From the NCBI GenBank assembly GCA_028284765.1, contig JANQRA010000002.1, forward strand, positions 37,061-101,060: DNA of 64,000 nucleotides, read 5' to 3'. A program made the translations under genes and the position numbers. The DNA comes from Acidimicrobiia bacterium (GTDB lineage: Bacteria > Actinomycetota > Acidimicrobiia > Spongiisociales > ZC4RG35). Positions 1 through 7,048 of the stretch are shown here, in pieces. The notes below the pieces were generated by a model that did no database searches, was not told the DNA's origin, and saw only the letters and a list, made by a program, of their open reading frames with translations. Numbering within the stretch: position 1 is the stretch's first letter; each line of letters begins with the position of its first letter.

Positions 1-45
1 CTCGCGTGTGAGGCGAGCGCTCTAGCCAGACTGAGCTAACGGCCC
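1..45 (-). tRNA. tRNA-Val(CAC), 3' part outside window
   Basis: Read on the minus strand, the first 45 bases give a tRNA 5' half. It has a 7-nt acceptor strand beginning GGG at 45, a D-arm with GCTCAG, and a 5-bp anticodon stem CTCGC/GCGAG enclosing the loop CTCACAC. U33 and anticodon CAC identify valine (GTG codons). The variable loop, T-arm and 3' acceptor strand lie left of the window, so the gene is truncated by the window edge only. Confidence 0.85.
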
Positions 46-84
46 TGGAACGGATCAGGTTAGTTCTGCGAAGATCAAAGACGA

Positions 85-423
85 ATGCGGCGCCATGACT
101 TCGAAGGCCACATCGACACCGTGCTGGAGGAGCTCCCACAGTGGGTGGTCGACGAGTTGGACAATCTGATCGTCGTTGTCGAAGACCAACCTCCGGACAA
201 CGAACCCGGTCTGCTCGGCCTCTACGAGGGAGTCTCCAAATTGGAGAGGGATTTCTACTCAGGTGCCATGCCGGACAAGATCACCATCTTCAGACAATCC
301 CACTTAGAACTACGTCTCGACGAGGTGGGCCTTAGAGCAGAAATCCGAAAGACTGTCCTTCACGAGATCGCACATCACCTGGGGATAGACGATGACCGTC
401 TGCACGAATTGGGCTGGGATTAG
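85..423 (+). CDS. Minimal zincin metallopeptidase (PF06262-type)
   Basis: A 112-residue protein whose C-terminal part carries the zinc-binding motif HEIAHHLGIDDDRL (about residues 91-104), the HExxHxxGxxD arrangement of the small zincin_1 family common in actinobacteria. The whole length fits that family, which has little beyond the catalytic core. No signal peptide is visible, so it is probably cytoplasmic. The substrate is unknown. Its stop overlaps the stop of the convergent gene at 420-809. Confidence 0.85.
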   Translation: MRRHDFEGHIDTVLEELPQWVVDELDNLIVVVEDQPPDNEPGLLGLYEGVSKLERDFYSGAMPDKITIFRQSHLELRLDEVGLRAEIRKTVLHEIAHHLGIDDDRLHELGWD

Positions 424-809
424 CGGCGGCGCGTTTCGGCAATTCCAGCGGACCTGAGTACAGCAGCAGGCACACCGATCTCTCTCCACGCCGTATAGGA
501 AATTCCCTTCCGATCTGAGTAGGCCTTGGCATGGTCGACGAAGCCCTTTTCCAGACCGGCGAAGTCCTCGGAGTCTCCAAGATCCTCAATCGCCTTCTCG
601 ATATCGAGTTTGGACTGAATGAGGTCCACCCGCTTGAGCGGGTCGTCGCTGGCCGCAATCTTCTCGGCGACGCCAGCCAAACGCGCTTCGAGGGTCTCTT
701 TTGTGACCGGTCGCCCGGGTTTACGCCCTTCAATTGCTTTCAAATAGCCTTTGATGGCACGTGCCTGTTGTCTGCCAAGTGCCAGAGCATCTTTGTGGTC
801 TTGTGACAT
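420..809 (-). CDS. Conserved actinobacterial protein of unknown function
   Basis: About 129 residues from the ATG at 809, chosen because GAGGG lies 8 nt upstream. An ATG at 815 would sit only 2 nt from that site, and the open frame further upstream runs into the divergent ABC gene. The protein is mostly helical and charged, with a central GRPVT segment and a C-terminal SYTAWREIGVPAAVL stretch that I recall from uncharacterised actinobacterial proteins. No catalytic motif or membrane segment is seen. It could bind nucleic acid, but nothing here proves it. Confidence 0.6.
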   Translation of the reverse strand: MSQDHKDALALGRQQARAIKGYLKAIEGRKPGRPVTKETLEARLAGVAEKIAASDDPLKRVDLIQSKLDIEKAIEDLGDSEDFAGLEKGFVDHAKAYSDRKGISYTAWREIGVPAAVLRSAGIAETRRR

Positions 810-866
810 CTGCATAACCCTCTTGATTATGTCACGGACGGCCAGAGTCTGTACTGTCCCCTCGCT

Positions 867-1751
867 ATGAGTGTCGCCATCGAAGTCCAGGGCCTGCACA
901 AGTCATACGGCGACGTCGAAGCCGTCAAGGGAATCGACCTTTCGATCGATGCCGGGGAGGTGTTCGCACTTCTCGGCCCCAACGGCGCCGGGAAGACGAC
1001 AACCGTGGAGATTCTCGAGGGTCACAGAAAGGCCACTCAGGGCTCAGTGAGTGTTCTCGGGCACGATCCTGCCCTGGCTGAGCGTGACTTCAAGGACCGC
1101 GTCGGCATTGTCTTGCAAGAGTCCTCCGTCGAGAAGGAGTTAACTGTTCGGGAAGCTCTGTCGATTTACGGCGGCTCGTATTCGAAACGTCTCGAAGTCG
1201 ACAATCTCATCGACATCGTCGGTTTGCATGAGAAAGCAGACGCACGAATCGGGACACTCAGTGGTGGCCAGAAACGCCGGTTGGAACTCGCACTTGGAAT
1301 TGTTGGCGACCCGGACCTGATCTTCCTTGATGAGCCGACAACAGGCTTCGACCCTTCTGCCCGACGGGATGCATGGAAAGTCATCGACAATCTGCGGTCA
1401 CTGGGCAAGACGATCTTGCTCACCACCCACTACATGGATGAGGCTCAGAACCTCTCGGACCGCGTGGCGGTCATCGCAGATGGTGTGATCGTCGCTGAAG
1501 GGACACCGGATACGCTCGGTGGCCGAGAGCTTGCTGCCACGCGGATCTCATTCCGCGTTCCCGACGGGGCCACTCTGCCAAGCGATTTTCAGATCTCGAA
1601 CGGTGTCGCCAGCGTCCAATCGGGAGAACCCACCAAGGCTCTGCACAAGATCACAGGCTGGGCGATCGACAACGGTCACGAATTGGAGGACCTAAGCGTC
1701 ACCCGTCCTTCTCTTGAAGAGATCTACCTCGCACTGACGGAGGCCGAGTAG
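867..1751 (+). CDS. ABC-2 exporter ATP-binding protein (DrrA-like)
   Basis: A 294-residue ABC ATPase with Walker A GPNGAGKTT (about 38-46), signature LSGGQKRRLELA, Walker B DLIFLDEPTTGFD and an H-loop in TTHYMDEA. The C-terminal extension of about 80 residues is usual for DrrA/CcmA-type exporters. It should energise the permease encoded 2 bp downstream. The substrate (drug, lipid or glycolipid) cannot be read from sequence. The operon runs toward kynU, but functional linkage to it is unproven. Confidence 0.9.
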   Translation: MSVAIEVQGLHKSYGDVEAVKGIDLSIDAGEVFALLGPNGAGKTTTVEILEGHRKATQGSVSVLGHDPALAERDFKDRVGIVLQESSVEKELTVREALSIYGGSYSKRLEVDNLIDIVGLHEKADARIGTLSGGQKRRLELALGIVGDPDLIFLDEPTTGFDPSARRDAWKVIDNLRSLGKTILLTTHYMDEAQNLSDRVAVIADGVIVAEGTPDTLGGRELAATRISFRVPDGATLPSDFQISNGVASVQSGEPTKALHKITGWAIDNGHELEDLSVTRPSLEEIYLALTEAE

Positions 1752-1753
1752 CC

Positions 1754-2569
1754 ATGGCCCGACTTTCGACTGCAGGTCTCATCAGGCAACAGGTCGGATA
1801 TGAGCTCAAGATGTTCATCCGCACGCCAATCGCTGCCTTTTTCACGCTGATATTCCCACTGCTGCTGTTGTTCATCTTTGGAGCCCTGTTCGGTAACGAA
1901 GAGATACCCGAACTGGGAATCACCGTGGCCCAATACTTCGCACCCGCATTGGCGGTCTTCTCTGCGGCTTCGGCCACATACACGAATATCGGGGTGTTCA
2001 CATCGTTCCAGCGGGACGAGGGCATTCTCAAGAGAGTGCGCGGAACGCCATTGCCGCCTTGGATCTTCTTCGTCGGCAAGATGTTGTCGTCGTTCCTCAT
2101 CGCCGCGGCGGCTGTCAGCGCCATGATGCTGGTTGGCGTTCTGGTCTACGACATCCAGATCATGGCCAGCACCCTTCCCGCAGCGATCATCTCGTTCTTC
2201 GCAGGCGTCATCTGTTTCGCTGCCCTGGGTCTGCTGGTTGCCGCTGTCGCACCATCGGGAAACGCGGCGACTGCGATCGCCAACTCGACGCTTCTCCCCC
2301 TCGCCTTCTTCTCGGGTCTGTTCATCCCGCTGACTGATGATTCGCCCACATGGTTGGTGACTCTCGGTGACATCTTCCCCCTCAAGCACTTCAACGATGC
2401 GTTCCAAGCTGCGTTCCTGCCCACCACGACCGGGGCCGGATTCGACTGGCCGGCCATTGGCTACATGCTGCTCTGGGCGGCTGTTGCGATGCTCCTGGCT
2501 CTTCGTCTCTTCAAGTGGGAGTCTCGTAGCGGCGGATCTGAGAAGAACCGCGCAAAGGCGATGTCATAG
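1754..2569 (+). CDS. ABC-2 type transporter permease
   Basis: A 271-residue integral membrane protein with about six hydrophobic segments in the ABC-2 pattern: a cytoplasmic N-terminus, a first helix near residues 25-45, a loop with FQRDEGILKRVRGTPLP, then four or five helices and a basic tail. The start lies 2 bp after the ATPase stop, so the two are probably translationally coupled and form a dimeric exporter. The LKRVRGTPLP element before helix three is typical of drug and polyketide exporters. Confidence 0.9.
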   Translation: MARLSTAGLIRQQVGYELKMFIRTPIAAFFTLIFPLLLLFIFGALFGNEEIPELGITVAQYFAPALAVFSAASATYTNIGVFTSFQRDEGILKRVRGTPLPPWIFFVGKMLSSFLIAAAAVSAMMLVGVLVYDIQIMASTLPAAIISFFAGVICFAALGLLVAAVAPSGNAATAIANSTLLPLAFFSGLFIPLTDDSPTWLVTLGDIFPLKHFNDAFQAAFLPTTTGAGFDWPAIGYMLLWAAVAMLLALRLFKWESRSGGSEKNRAKAMS

Positions 2570-2592
2570 CCCCCAAGCGGGAACACCAAGCC

Positions 2593-3873
2593 TTGGAAGA
2601 TCTGGGCCCGTTCCCATCCCGGCCTGGATACAACGAGGCGACCGCCCTCGACCAGTCGGACCCGCTCGGTTCCTTCCGGGAGCTGTTTGTCAATACCGAT
2701 CCCGAGCTGATCTACCTGGACGGCAACTCCTTGGGACGAATGCCAATTGCCGCAAAGGAGGTCATTCGGCTGGTCGTCGAGGAACAGTGGTCGGACCGAT
2801 TGATCAGATCCTGGAACGAAGGCTGGTGGGAACTCCAACTGCGCCTTGGAGACAAGCTCGCACCTTTGGTAGGGGCAAAGAACGGCGAGGTGGTCATCTC
2901 GGACTCAACCTCGATCAATCTCTACAAGCTTGCCTACGCGGCGGTCAGGAGTTCCAAAGAAGGCAGGCGAAAGATCGTCACGGATGATCTCAACTTCCCC
3001 ACCGATGTCTACATCTTGGACGGCATCGCTCGGGAGCTAGACCTCGAGTTGGTGATTGTGGAGTCGGACGGAATCAACGGCCCGATTGATCCTCTATCGA
3101 AAGCGATCGACCGAACCACCGCCCTCGTCTCTTTGTCGCACACTGTCTTCAAGTCCGGATACACCTATGACATGGCAGCACTGACATCGATGTGCCACGC
3201 AGCGGGCGCGCTGGTGCTTTGGGATCTCAGTCACAGCGTTGGGGCTATGCCGATCGACCTCAATGGGTCGGGAGCCGACCTGGCCGTTGGGTGTACCTAC
3301 AAGTATCTGAATGGGGGCCCCGGCTCCCCCGCCTTCCTTTACGTGAGACGTGAGCATCAGCAGAGGCTGGCCGACCCTATCTCGGGATGGTGGGGCCACG
3401 AAGACCCGTTTGGATTCGGGCTCGAGTGGACTCCCACCGAAGGTATTCGGAAGTTCCACGCCGGAACGATGCCGATCCTCTCGCTTGCAGCCATCGAACC
3501 CGGGCTCGACCATGCTCTGGAAGCGACCCCACAAGCAATCCGGCACAAGTCGGAGGCGCTCAGCAACTACCTGATCGACTTGAGCAGAACGGCGCTCGAA
3601 CCACGGGGATTCTCCTTGGCCAGCCCAACGGACCAAGCCCTCCGTGGTTCACACGTGTCGTTTGCCCACGAGAACGCCTGGCCAATCACGAAAGCGATGA
3701 TCGAGGTCGGCAAGATGATTCCTGACTTCCGGAACCCAGACAACGTGAGGATTGGACTGTCTCCTCTCTACACGACGTTCCTCGAGGTTCACACCGCCGT
3801 TTGTCGCATGGCGGATCTGATCGACTCAGAGGCATATCAAGAATTCGAAGGCGCCAGCGCAACGGTCACATGA
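2593..3873 (+). CDS. kynU: Kynureninase
   Basis: A 426-residue fold-type I PLP enzyme that cleaves kynurenine (or 3-hydroxykynurenine) to anthranilate (or 3-hydroxyanthranilate) and alanine. Family marks include YLDGNSLGRMP near the N-terminus, WDLSHSVGAMP (D211, H214) for the PLP ring, and CTYKYLNGGPG with Schiff-base Lys237. Length matches the family. The start is taken as TTG at 2593, since the first in-frame ATG would delete the conserved N-terminus. No other tryptophan-catabolic gene is nearby. Confidence 0.93.
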   Translation: MEDLGPFPSRPGYNEATALDQSDPLGSFRELFVNTDPELIYLDGNSLGRMPIAAKEVIRLVVEEQWSDRLIRSWNEGWWELQLRLGDKLAPLVGAKNGEVVISDSTSINLYKLAYAAVRSSKEGRRKIVTDDLNFPTDVYILDGIARELDLELVIVESDGINGPIDPLSKAIDRTTALVSLSHTVFKSGYTYDMAALTSMCHAAGALVLWDLSHSVGAMPIDLNGSGADLAVGCTYKYLNGGPGSPAFLYVRREHQQRLADPISGWWGHEDPFGFGLEWTPTEGIRKFHAGTMPILSLAAIEPGLDHALEATPQAIRHKSEALSNYLIDLSRTALEPRGFSLASPTDQALRGSHVSFAHENAWPITKAMIEVGKMIPDFRNPDNVRIGLSPLYTTFLEVHTAVCRMADLIDSEAYQEFEGASATVT

Positions 3874-3894
3874 CCGTCGGAAGTCCGCGTCGGT

Positions 3895-4134
3895 ATGGTC
3901 ACTCCCATGAAGATCGATGACATGGAGCGTGGCGAGAAGTACACCATCCGCTACCGGACTGGCGACGAGGTCAAGGACTTCGACGGTTGTCGCTTCGAAG
4001 GGCTCGGGTTCCTCGAGTTCCCGGGTGGCGAGGAGAACATTGCCCAGAAGGTGGTTGCCGCACGCCGTGACCACTCAGCTCCTCTCCCGATCCTCTTCAA
4101 CGAGGAAGACATCGTCGAGATCGTCCCCGAGTAG
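3895..4134 (+). CDS. Small hypothetical protein
   Basis: A 79-residue acidic protein with alternating short hydrophobic and charged stretches (YTIRYRTG, FEGLGFLEF, DIVEIVPE), suggesting an all-beta SH3- or Hfq-like barrel. That is only a visual impression. ATG 3895 has GGAAG about 10 nt upstream; ATG 3907 is a possible alternative. There is no signal peptide or membrane segment. It follows kynU by 21 bp and converges on the TetR gene. Confidence 0.55.
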   Translation: MVTPMKIDDMERGEKYTIRYRTGDEVKDFDGCRFEGLGFLEFPGGEENIAQKVVAARRDHSAPLPILFNEEDIVEIVPE

Positions 4135-4151
4135 ACCAAGGGCAGATCAGA

Positions 4152-4718
4152 TCAATCGAGTCCGAGACGTTCTATCGCGGCGCGCACGACAGCGAGCGTG
4201 TCGTCGATGATGGAAGTGTCCCGCATCGTCCGTGCCAGGGTCGACGATCCCTCATAGGCAGCCACCACGAACCTCGCGGTCGTAAGCGCATCTGCAGGTG
4301 CCGCACCTCGCGCTTCGAAGGCTCCTGCAATGGTGCTGATCCAAGACTCGAAAGCTCTGGCGCCGGCTTCTCGCACAGGTTCTGTCATGGCAGCCTCTGT
4401 GGAAGGGACACCCACTGGACATCCAAGCCGAAAGTCCGAAGCGGCCATATCGGCAGCAAGAGCGCCAAAGAACACTTCGGCGCCCCCGGTCGACAGTTCA
4501 GAGCCTTCCATCACGGCCTTCAGCTGTTCTGCGCCATCTGCTCCGGCATGCCTGATCGCAGCGACGGCCAGTTCTTCTTTGCCGCCCGGGAAGTAGTGAT
4601 ACATCGAGCCGGCCGTCACGTCAGAGCTGTTCAGGACACCTTCCATGGTGGTGTCGCCGATCCCGCGCTCCCGGATGCTGGTTGTCATGTGCTCGATCAG
4701 TTGATCACGTCGGGTCAC
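4152..4718 (-). CDS. TetR-family regulator (LmrA/YxaF-like)
   Basis: A 188-residue repressor with an N-terminal helix-turn-helix (TTMEGVLNSSDVTAGSMYHYF, about residues 23-43) and a PGGKEELA segment after it, as in the LmrA/YxaF branch. The C-terminal two thirds form the helical ligand-binding domain. It is divergent from the SnoaL-like gene at 4812, and a perfect inverted repeat lies between them. The likely arrangement is repression of both genes until a small ligand binds. The ligand is unknown. Confidence 0.88.
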   Translation of the reverse strand: MTRRDQLIEHMTTSIRERGIGDTTMEGVLNSSDVTAGSMYHYFPGGKEELAVAAIRHAGADGAEQLKAVMEGSELSTGGAEVFFGALAADMAASDFRLGCPVGVPSTEAAMTEPVREAGARAFESWISTIAGAFEARGAAPADALTTARFVVAAYEGSSTLARTMRDTSIIDDTLAVVRAAIERLGLD

Positions 4719-4772
4719 GTCGGTCCCTTTCCTCTCTGTGTTTGTGATGACTTGTGGTGCCGCTCAGATTGT

Positions 4773-4792
4773 ACTAGAATATTCATTCTAGT
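4773..4792. promoter_or_regulatory. Probable TetR operator
   Basis: A perfect inverted repeat with 8-bp arms, ACTAGAAT and ATTCTAGT, around a 4-bp spacer. It lies in the 93-bp gap between the divergent TetR gene (starts 4718) and the SnoaL-like gene (starts 4812). Position and symmetry fit the binding site of the adjacent regulator. Confidence 0.75.
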
Positions 4793-4811
4793 CGACCCAA
4801 CGGAGGAAACA

Positions 4812-5291
4812 ATGACCGCAGCAACTATCGATTTAGCAGCCTTAGACAACCCGACATGGGACGAGACCGAGCGATCCAACGTCCGCACAATGGCCGACTT
4901 CGTACAACTGTTGATGAATGACCACGACTTCGACGCAGTTCGTGAGAGGTTCTCAACCGGCACGTACGTTCAGCACAACAGGTCTATCCCCGATGGCATC
5001 GACGGACTCATTGGTTACGTCAGCCAGCTGGTCAAGAGGTTCCCCGACTACTCATACGACGTCCGCCAGATTGTCGCCAGTGGCGATCGAGTGATCTTCC
5101 ATAGCCACGCCACCCTCAAGTCAGAACACAGAGGCGATGAGTCCAGGGGCTTCAACATCTTCGATATGTGGCGACTCGAGGACGGCAAGATCGCCAATCA
5201 CTGGGATTCACTGCAGGCTCTGGACTTCTCGAGCCGGTTGATAGCCCTCGCAGGCGGAGGCAGGATCAAGAACGACAACGGGGTTTTCTAG
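4812..5291 (+). CDS. SnoaL-like (NTF2-fold) protein
   Basis: A 159-residue protein of the SnoaL/NTF2-like superfamily: an N-terminal helix, a central RFPDYSYDVRQIVASGDRV strand pair and a C-terminal FDMWRLEDGKIANHWDS element. The ATG at 4812 follows a strong GGAGGAAAC site. Such folds act as isomerases, cyclases or small-molecule binders, and here only the fold can be claimed. It is likely controlled by the divergent TetR protein through the operator at 4773-4792. Confidence 0.85.
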   Translation: MTAATIDLAALDNPTWDETERSNVRTMADFVQLLMNDHDFDAVRERFSTGTYVQHNRSIPDGIDGLIGYVSQLVKRFPDYSYDVRQIVASGDRVIFHSHATLKSEHRGDESRGFNIFDMWRLEDGKIANHWDSLQALDFSSRLIALAGGGRIKNDNGVF

Positions 5292-5348
5292 GCCTGACCT
5301 GGAGTCCTGCCATACCGGCTGGACGATTGGTGTAGGTTCGGTTTCGTT

Positions 5349-5522
5349 GTGGCAGCTGCATTCGTAATTGCGTCCGGACTGGCCTCGTTCTTGATCGGAA
5401 TGACTAACGGGCGATTCAAGAACATCGAACTGGGTCGACCGCTGAGTTCCGACGAGAAGTTGGGGTTGATTGCCGTAGGCGTCGTCCTTATGGCGATCGG
5501 ATTCGGCATGGTTCTGTTCTAG
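5349..5522 (+). CDS. Small two-helix membrane protein
   Basis: A 57-codon frame from GTG 5349 to TAG 5522. It encodes two hydrophobic stretches (about residues 2-17 and 39-56) separated by a polar loop with GRFKNIELGRPLSSDEK. The frame is open further upstream, but no better start is seen and the ribosome-binding site is weak. A strong terminator begins 19 bp after the stop, which supports transcription rightward to here. Function is unknown. Confidence 0.5.
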   Translation: MAAAFVIASGLASFLIGMTNGRFKNIELGRPLSSDEKLGLIAVGVVLMAIGFGMVLF

Positions 5523-5540
5523 GCGACCCAAACCCTCGCG

Positions 5541-5582
5541 ACAAAGAGAAAACCCCCTGCTTCCAGGGGGTTTTCTCTTTGT
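5541..5582. terminator. Strong hairpin terminator, probably bidirectional
   Basis: A perfect 19-bp stem with a CTTC loop; the stem centre is AAAACCCCCTG/CAGGGGGTTTT. It ends rightward transcription of the SnoaL/small membrane unit. It was probably also the original tRNA-Val terminator, since a shorter version of the same hairpin follows the intact tRNA-Val at 6196-6219. Confidence 0.85.
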
Positions 5583-5623
5583 GGGCCTGCAGGACTTGAA
5601 CCTACGACCTCTTGCGTGTCGAG
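5582..5623 (-). repeat. tRNA-Val 3' half remnant (distal att copy)
   Basis: Bases 5587-5623 are a perfect 37-bp copy of 6231-6267, the part of tRNA-Val running from the anticodon loop through the T-arm. The tRNA 5' half is missing, so it cannot make a tRNA. Bounded by the duplicated terminator on its left and the cassette on its right, it looks like the displaced end of a tRNA-integrated element. Confidence 0.85.
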
Positions 5624-5675
5624 GAAAAGGAAGGGGGTGCAACGTCGATAGCTCGTACTGCCACCTCCTCAACCA

Positions 5676-6137
5676 TCAACTATTCGCAGGGTGCAGCTCG
5701 AAACACGACCTCCAGGAGCAAATGCCGTATCCGCCGTTCGTGACCTTGGTCGGCAACGACACCACACCACCAAGGTTGACTGATAGCTCGCAGAACTCCT
5801 TTGGCGAATCATCCCAAGTATCGCCCGGATAGTCGTCATGCCCAACCGCAAACCACAGCGGACCGACGATGCGATAGAGGCCAAGGCAGGACCCGACGTC
5901 CACACGAGCAGAGGGCGGGTCAGCTGCGTCCATGTCGACGACGACAGGAGCACCTACAACAACTCTGATAGCTGAGTTGAATCGGTTGCCGTTGTACGCC
6001 GCAGCGCTTGCGATCAGCACGAATCCAAGCGATGCGAGGAGGACTGGCCCAACCAAACCTCTCCGCCGAGTGCCAGCAACGAGAGCTGCGACCAGGGCCA
6101 AGCCTCCCAATAGCCACCCCATATACGTCCCAAACAA
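5676..6137 (-). CDS. Two-helix membrane protein carried by the tRNA-Val cassette
   Basis: A 153-residue protein with two N-terminal hydrophobic segments (about residues 6-21 and 30-47), then a predicted exported domain with four cysteines (near VGSCLGLY, EFCELS, GICSWRSC). I recognise no family. It is the only sizeable frame between the duplicated tRNA-Val 3' ends, making it the sole cargo of that 0.65-kb cassette. No start-defining ribosome site is clear, and function is unknown. Confidence 0.55.
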   Translation of the reverse strand: MFGTYMGWLLGGLALVAALVAGTRRRGLVGPVLLASLGFVLIASAAAYNGNRFNSAIRVVVGAPVVVDMDAADPPSARVDVGSCLGLYRIVGPLWFAVGHDDYPGDTWDDSPKEFCELSVNLGGVVSLPTKVTNGGYGICSWRSCFELHPANS

Positions 6138-6195
6138 CTGCCAACTCAGTTTGCGAACGCCTTTCCTCGGGGGATTCTCAACCGTTCCTACGAGA

Positions 6196-6219
6196 AAACC
6201 CCCTGCTTCCAGGGGGTTT
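6196..6219 (-). terminator. tRNA-Val terminator
   Basis: A 10-bp stem AAACCCCCTG/CAGGGGGTTT with a 4-nt loop, just 3' of tRNA-Val on the minus strand and followed there by TTCTC. The stem core duplicates the hairpin at 5541-5582. Confidence 0.8.
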
Positions 6220-6221
6220 CT

Positions 6222-6298
6222 TGGTGGGCCCTGCAGGACTTGAACCTACGACCTCTTGCGTGTCGAGCAAGCGCTCTACCAGGCTGAGCTAAGAGCCC
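6222..6298 (-). tRNA. tRNA-Val(GAC)
   Basis: A complete 77-nt cloverleaf. The acceptor stem GGGCTCT/AGGGCCC has one G-U pair, the D-arm carries AGCTCAG, the anticodon stem is CTTGC/GCAAG, the T-arm is GTAGG-TTCAAGT-CCTGC, A73 is the discriminator, and CCA is encoded. The loop is TCGACAC, giving anticodon GAC (valine, GTC/GTT). Position 33 is C where U is almost universal. Its 3' part is duplicated at 5587-5623. Confidence 0.85.
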
Positions 6299-6349
6299 TC
6301 GTGCTGCTGATGGTAGCTACCCCTCCATTCTTCAGCCAACGGGTAAAGG

Positions 6350-6395
6350 GGCGACGACCGGAATCGGTCGGCATATCCCAGGTGTATCCCAGGTT
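6350..6395. repeat. Short tRNA-Cys 3' remnant plus tandem 11-mers
   Basis: Bases 6350-6366 match 17 bp of the tRNA-Cys 3' end (GGCGACGACCGGAATCG, also at 6851-6867 and 11625-11641). Next to it, 6374-6384 and 6385-6395 are near-identical 11-mers (TATCCCAGGTG, TATCCCAGGTT). This resembles an old att core with integrase arm-type sites or the tail of a lost integrase gene, marking an earlier insertion into the same tRNA. Confidence 0.55.
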
Positions 6396-6781
6396 CAACC
6401 CTGCTTCGTTTGGAATGCCGGGTCGGCGATCAGAGGATCGAGACCGTCCTGCCACTCCTCAGCGGCCATGATGGGCGTACCGTGGATGTTCTTGATGACG
6501 GCCATCTGAAAAGCCAGGCTGGGAGAGACGAGAAACATCCTGTCAGGTGAGAGGGACAGCGACTCGGTCATGTAGAGGGTGGCTAGTTCCCGTCGTCCGT
6601 ATCCCCCGGATCTCGCTCCGTAGACATACTCAGGATCCGTCACTTTGAAGTAGAACCGATCCGGTTCCTGGTCGTGCAGAACCTCAACCACCTCCCAACC
6701 GCGGGAGGTGCGCCAAAGGCCGAAGCCCAGGAATTCAGCCGTTTCAGGAGCCTGCTTGGGTCGGCGCTTCAACCATCCCAT
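6395..6781 (-). CDS. Hypothetical protein between att remnants
   Basis: A 128-residue soluble protein. It has a basic N-terminus (MGWLKRRPKQ) and aromatic-rich central strands (GLWRTSRGWEVVEV, RFYFKVTDPEYVYGARSGGYG), and ends in a helical segment. No family is recognised and there is no membrane or signal segment. It lies between a 17-bp tRNA-Cys remnant on its left and the 53-bp tRNA-Cys repeat at 6841, so it is probably cargo of an older integrated element. Confidence 0.5.
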   Translation of the reverse strand: MGWLKRRPKQAPETAEFLGFGLWRTSRGWEVVEVLHDQEPDRFYFKVTDPEYVYGARSGGYGRRELATLYMTESLSLSPDRMFLVSPSLAFQMAVIKNIHGTPIMAAEEWQDGLDPLIADPAFQTKQG

Positions 6782-6840
6782 GCCGGAAGGCTACTCGTAG
6801 AGGCAAGGATCTGGACACAGCAGAGCGCCTACCAATTGCT

Positions 6841-6893
6841 TTTGTTTGGAGGCGACGACCGGAATCGAACCGGTGTAACGGGTTTTGCAGACC
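6841..6893. repeat. attL-like copy of tRNA-Cys 3' end
   Basis: A 53-bp perfect direct repeat of 11615-11667. It contains the tRNA-Cys 3' portion from the anticodon loop to CCA. The 5' half of the tRNA is replaced by unrelated sequence, so this copy is not a functional tRNA. It marks the distal boundary of the island. Confidence 0.9.
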
Positions 6894-7020
6894 GAACCGC
6901 GCCGCGGTCCGAAGTCGACCGGCGTAACGAAACGCAACGACATGATCAACTGCCATCGTGCAGAATCACTCGAATCACAGTTGCGGTCAGATTCGGAGCA
7001 TTACGTCACATTTCGTCCTC

Positions 7021-7042
7021 ATGCGGACCAGATGCAGACCAG
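7021..7042. repeat. Tandem 11-bp repeat, left end of island
   Basis: ATGCGGACCAG followed by ATGCAGACCAG, then a third degenerate unit CTGCAATCAGG. The unit closely matches the pair at 11530-11551 near the other end. These are either arm-type integrase sites or a remnant of an integrase gene tail. Confidence 0.6.
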
Positions 7043-7048
7043 CTGCAA

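Noticed and set aside
6841..6893. A second tRNA-Cys gene
   Set aside because: Only the anticodon-loop-to-CCA part matches; the 5' acceptor strand and D-arm are missing, so no cloverleaf can form.
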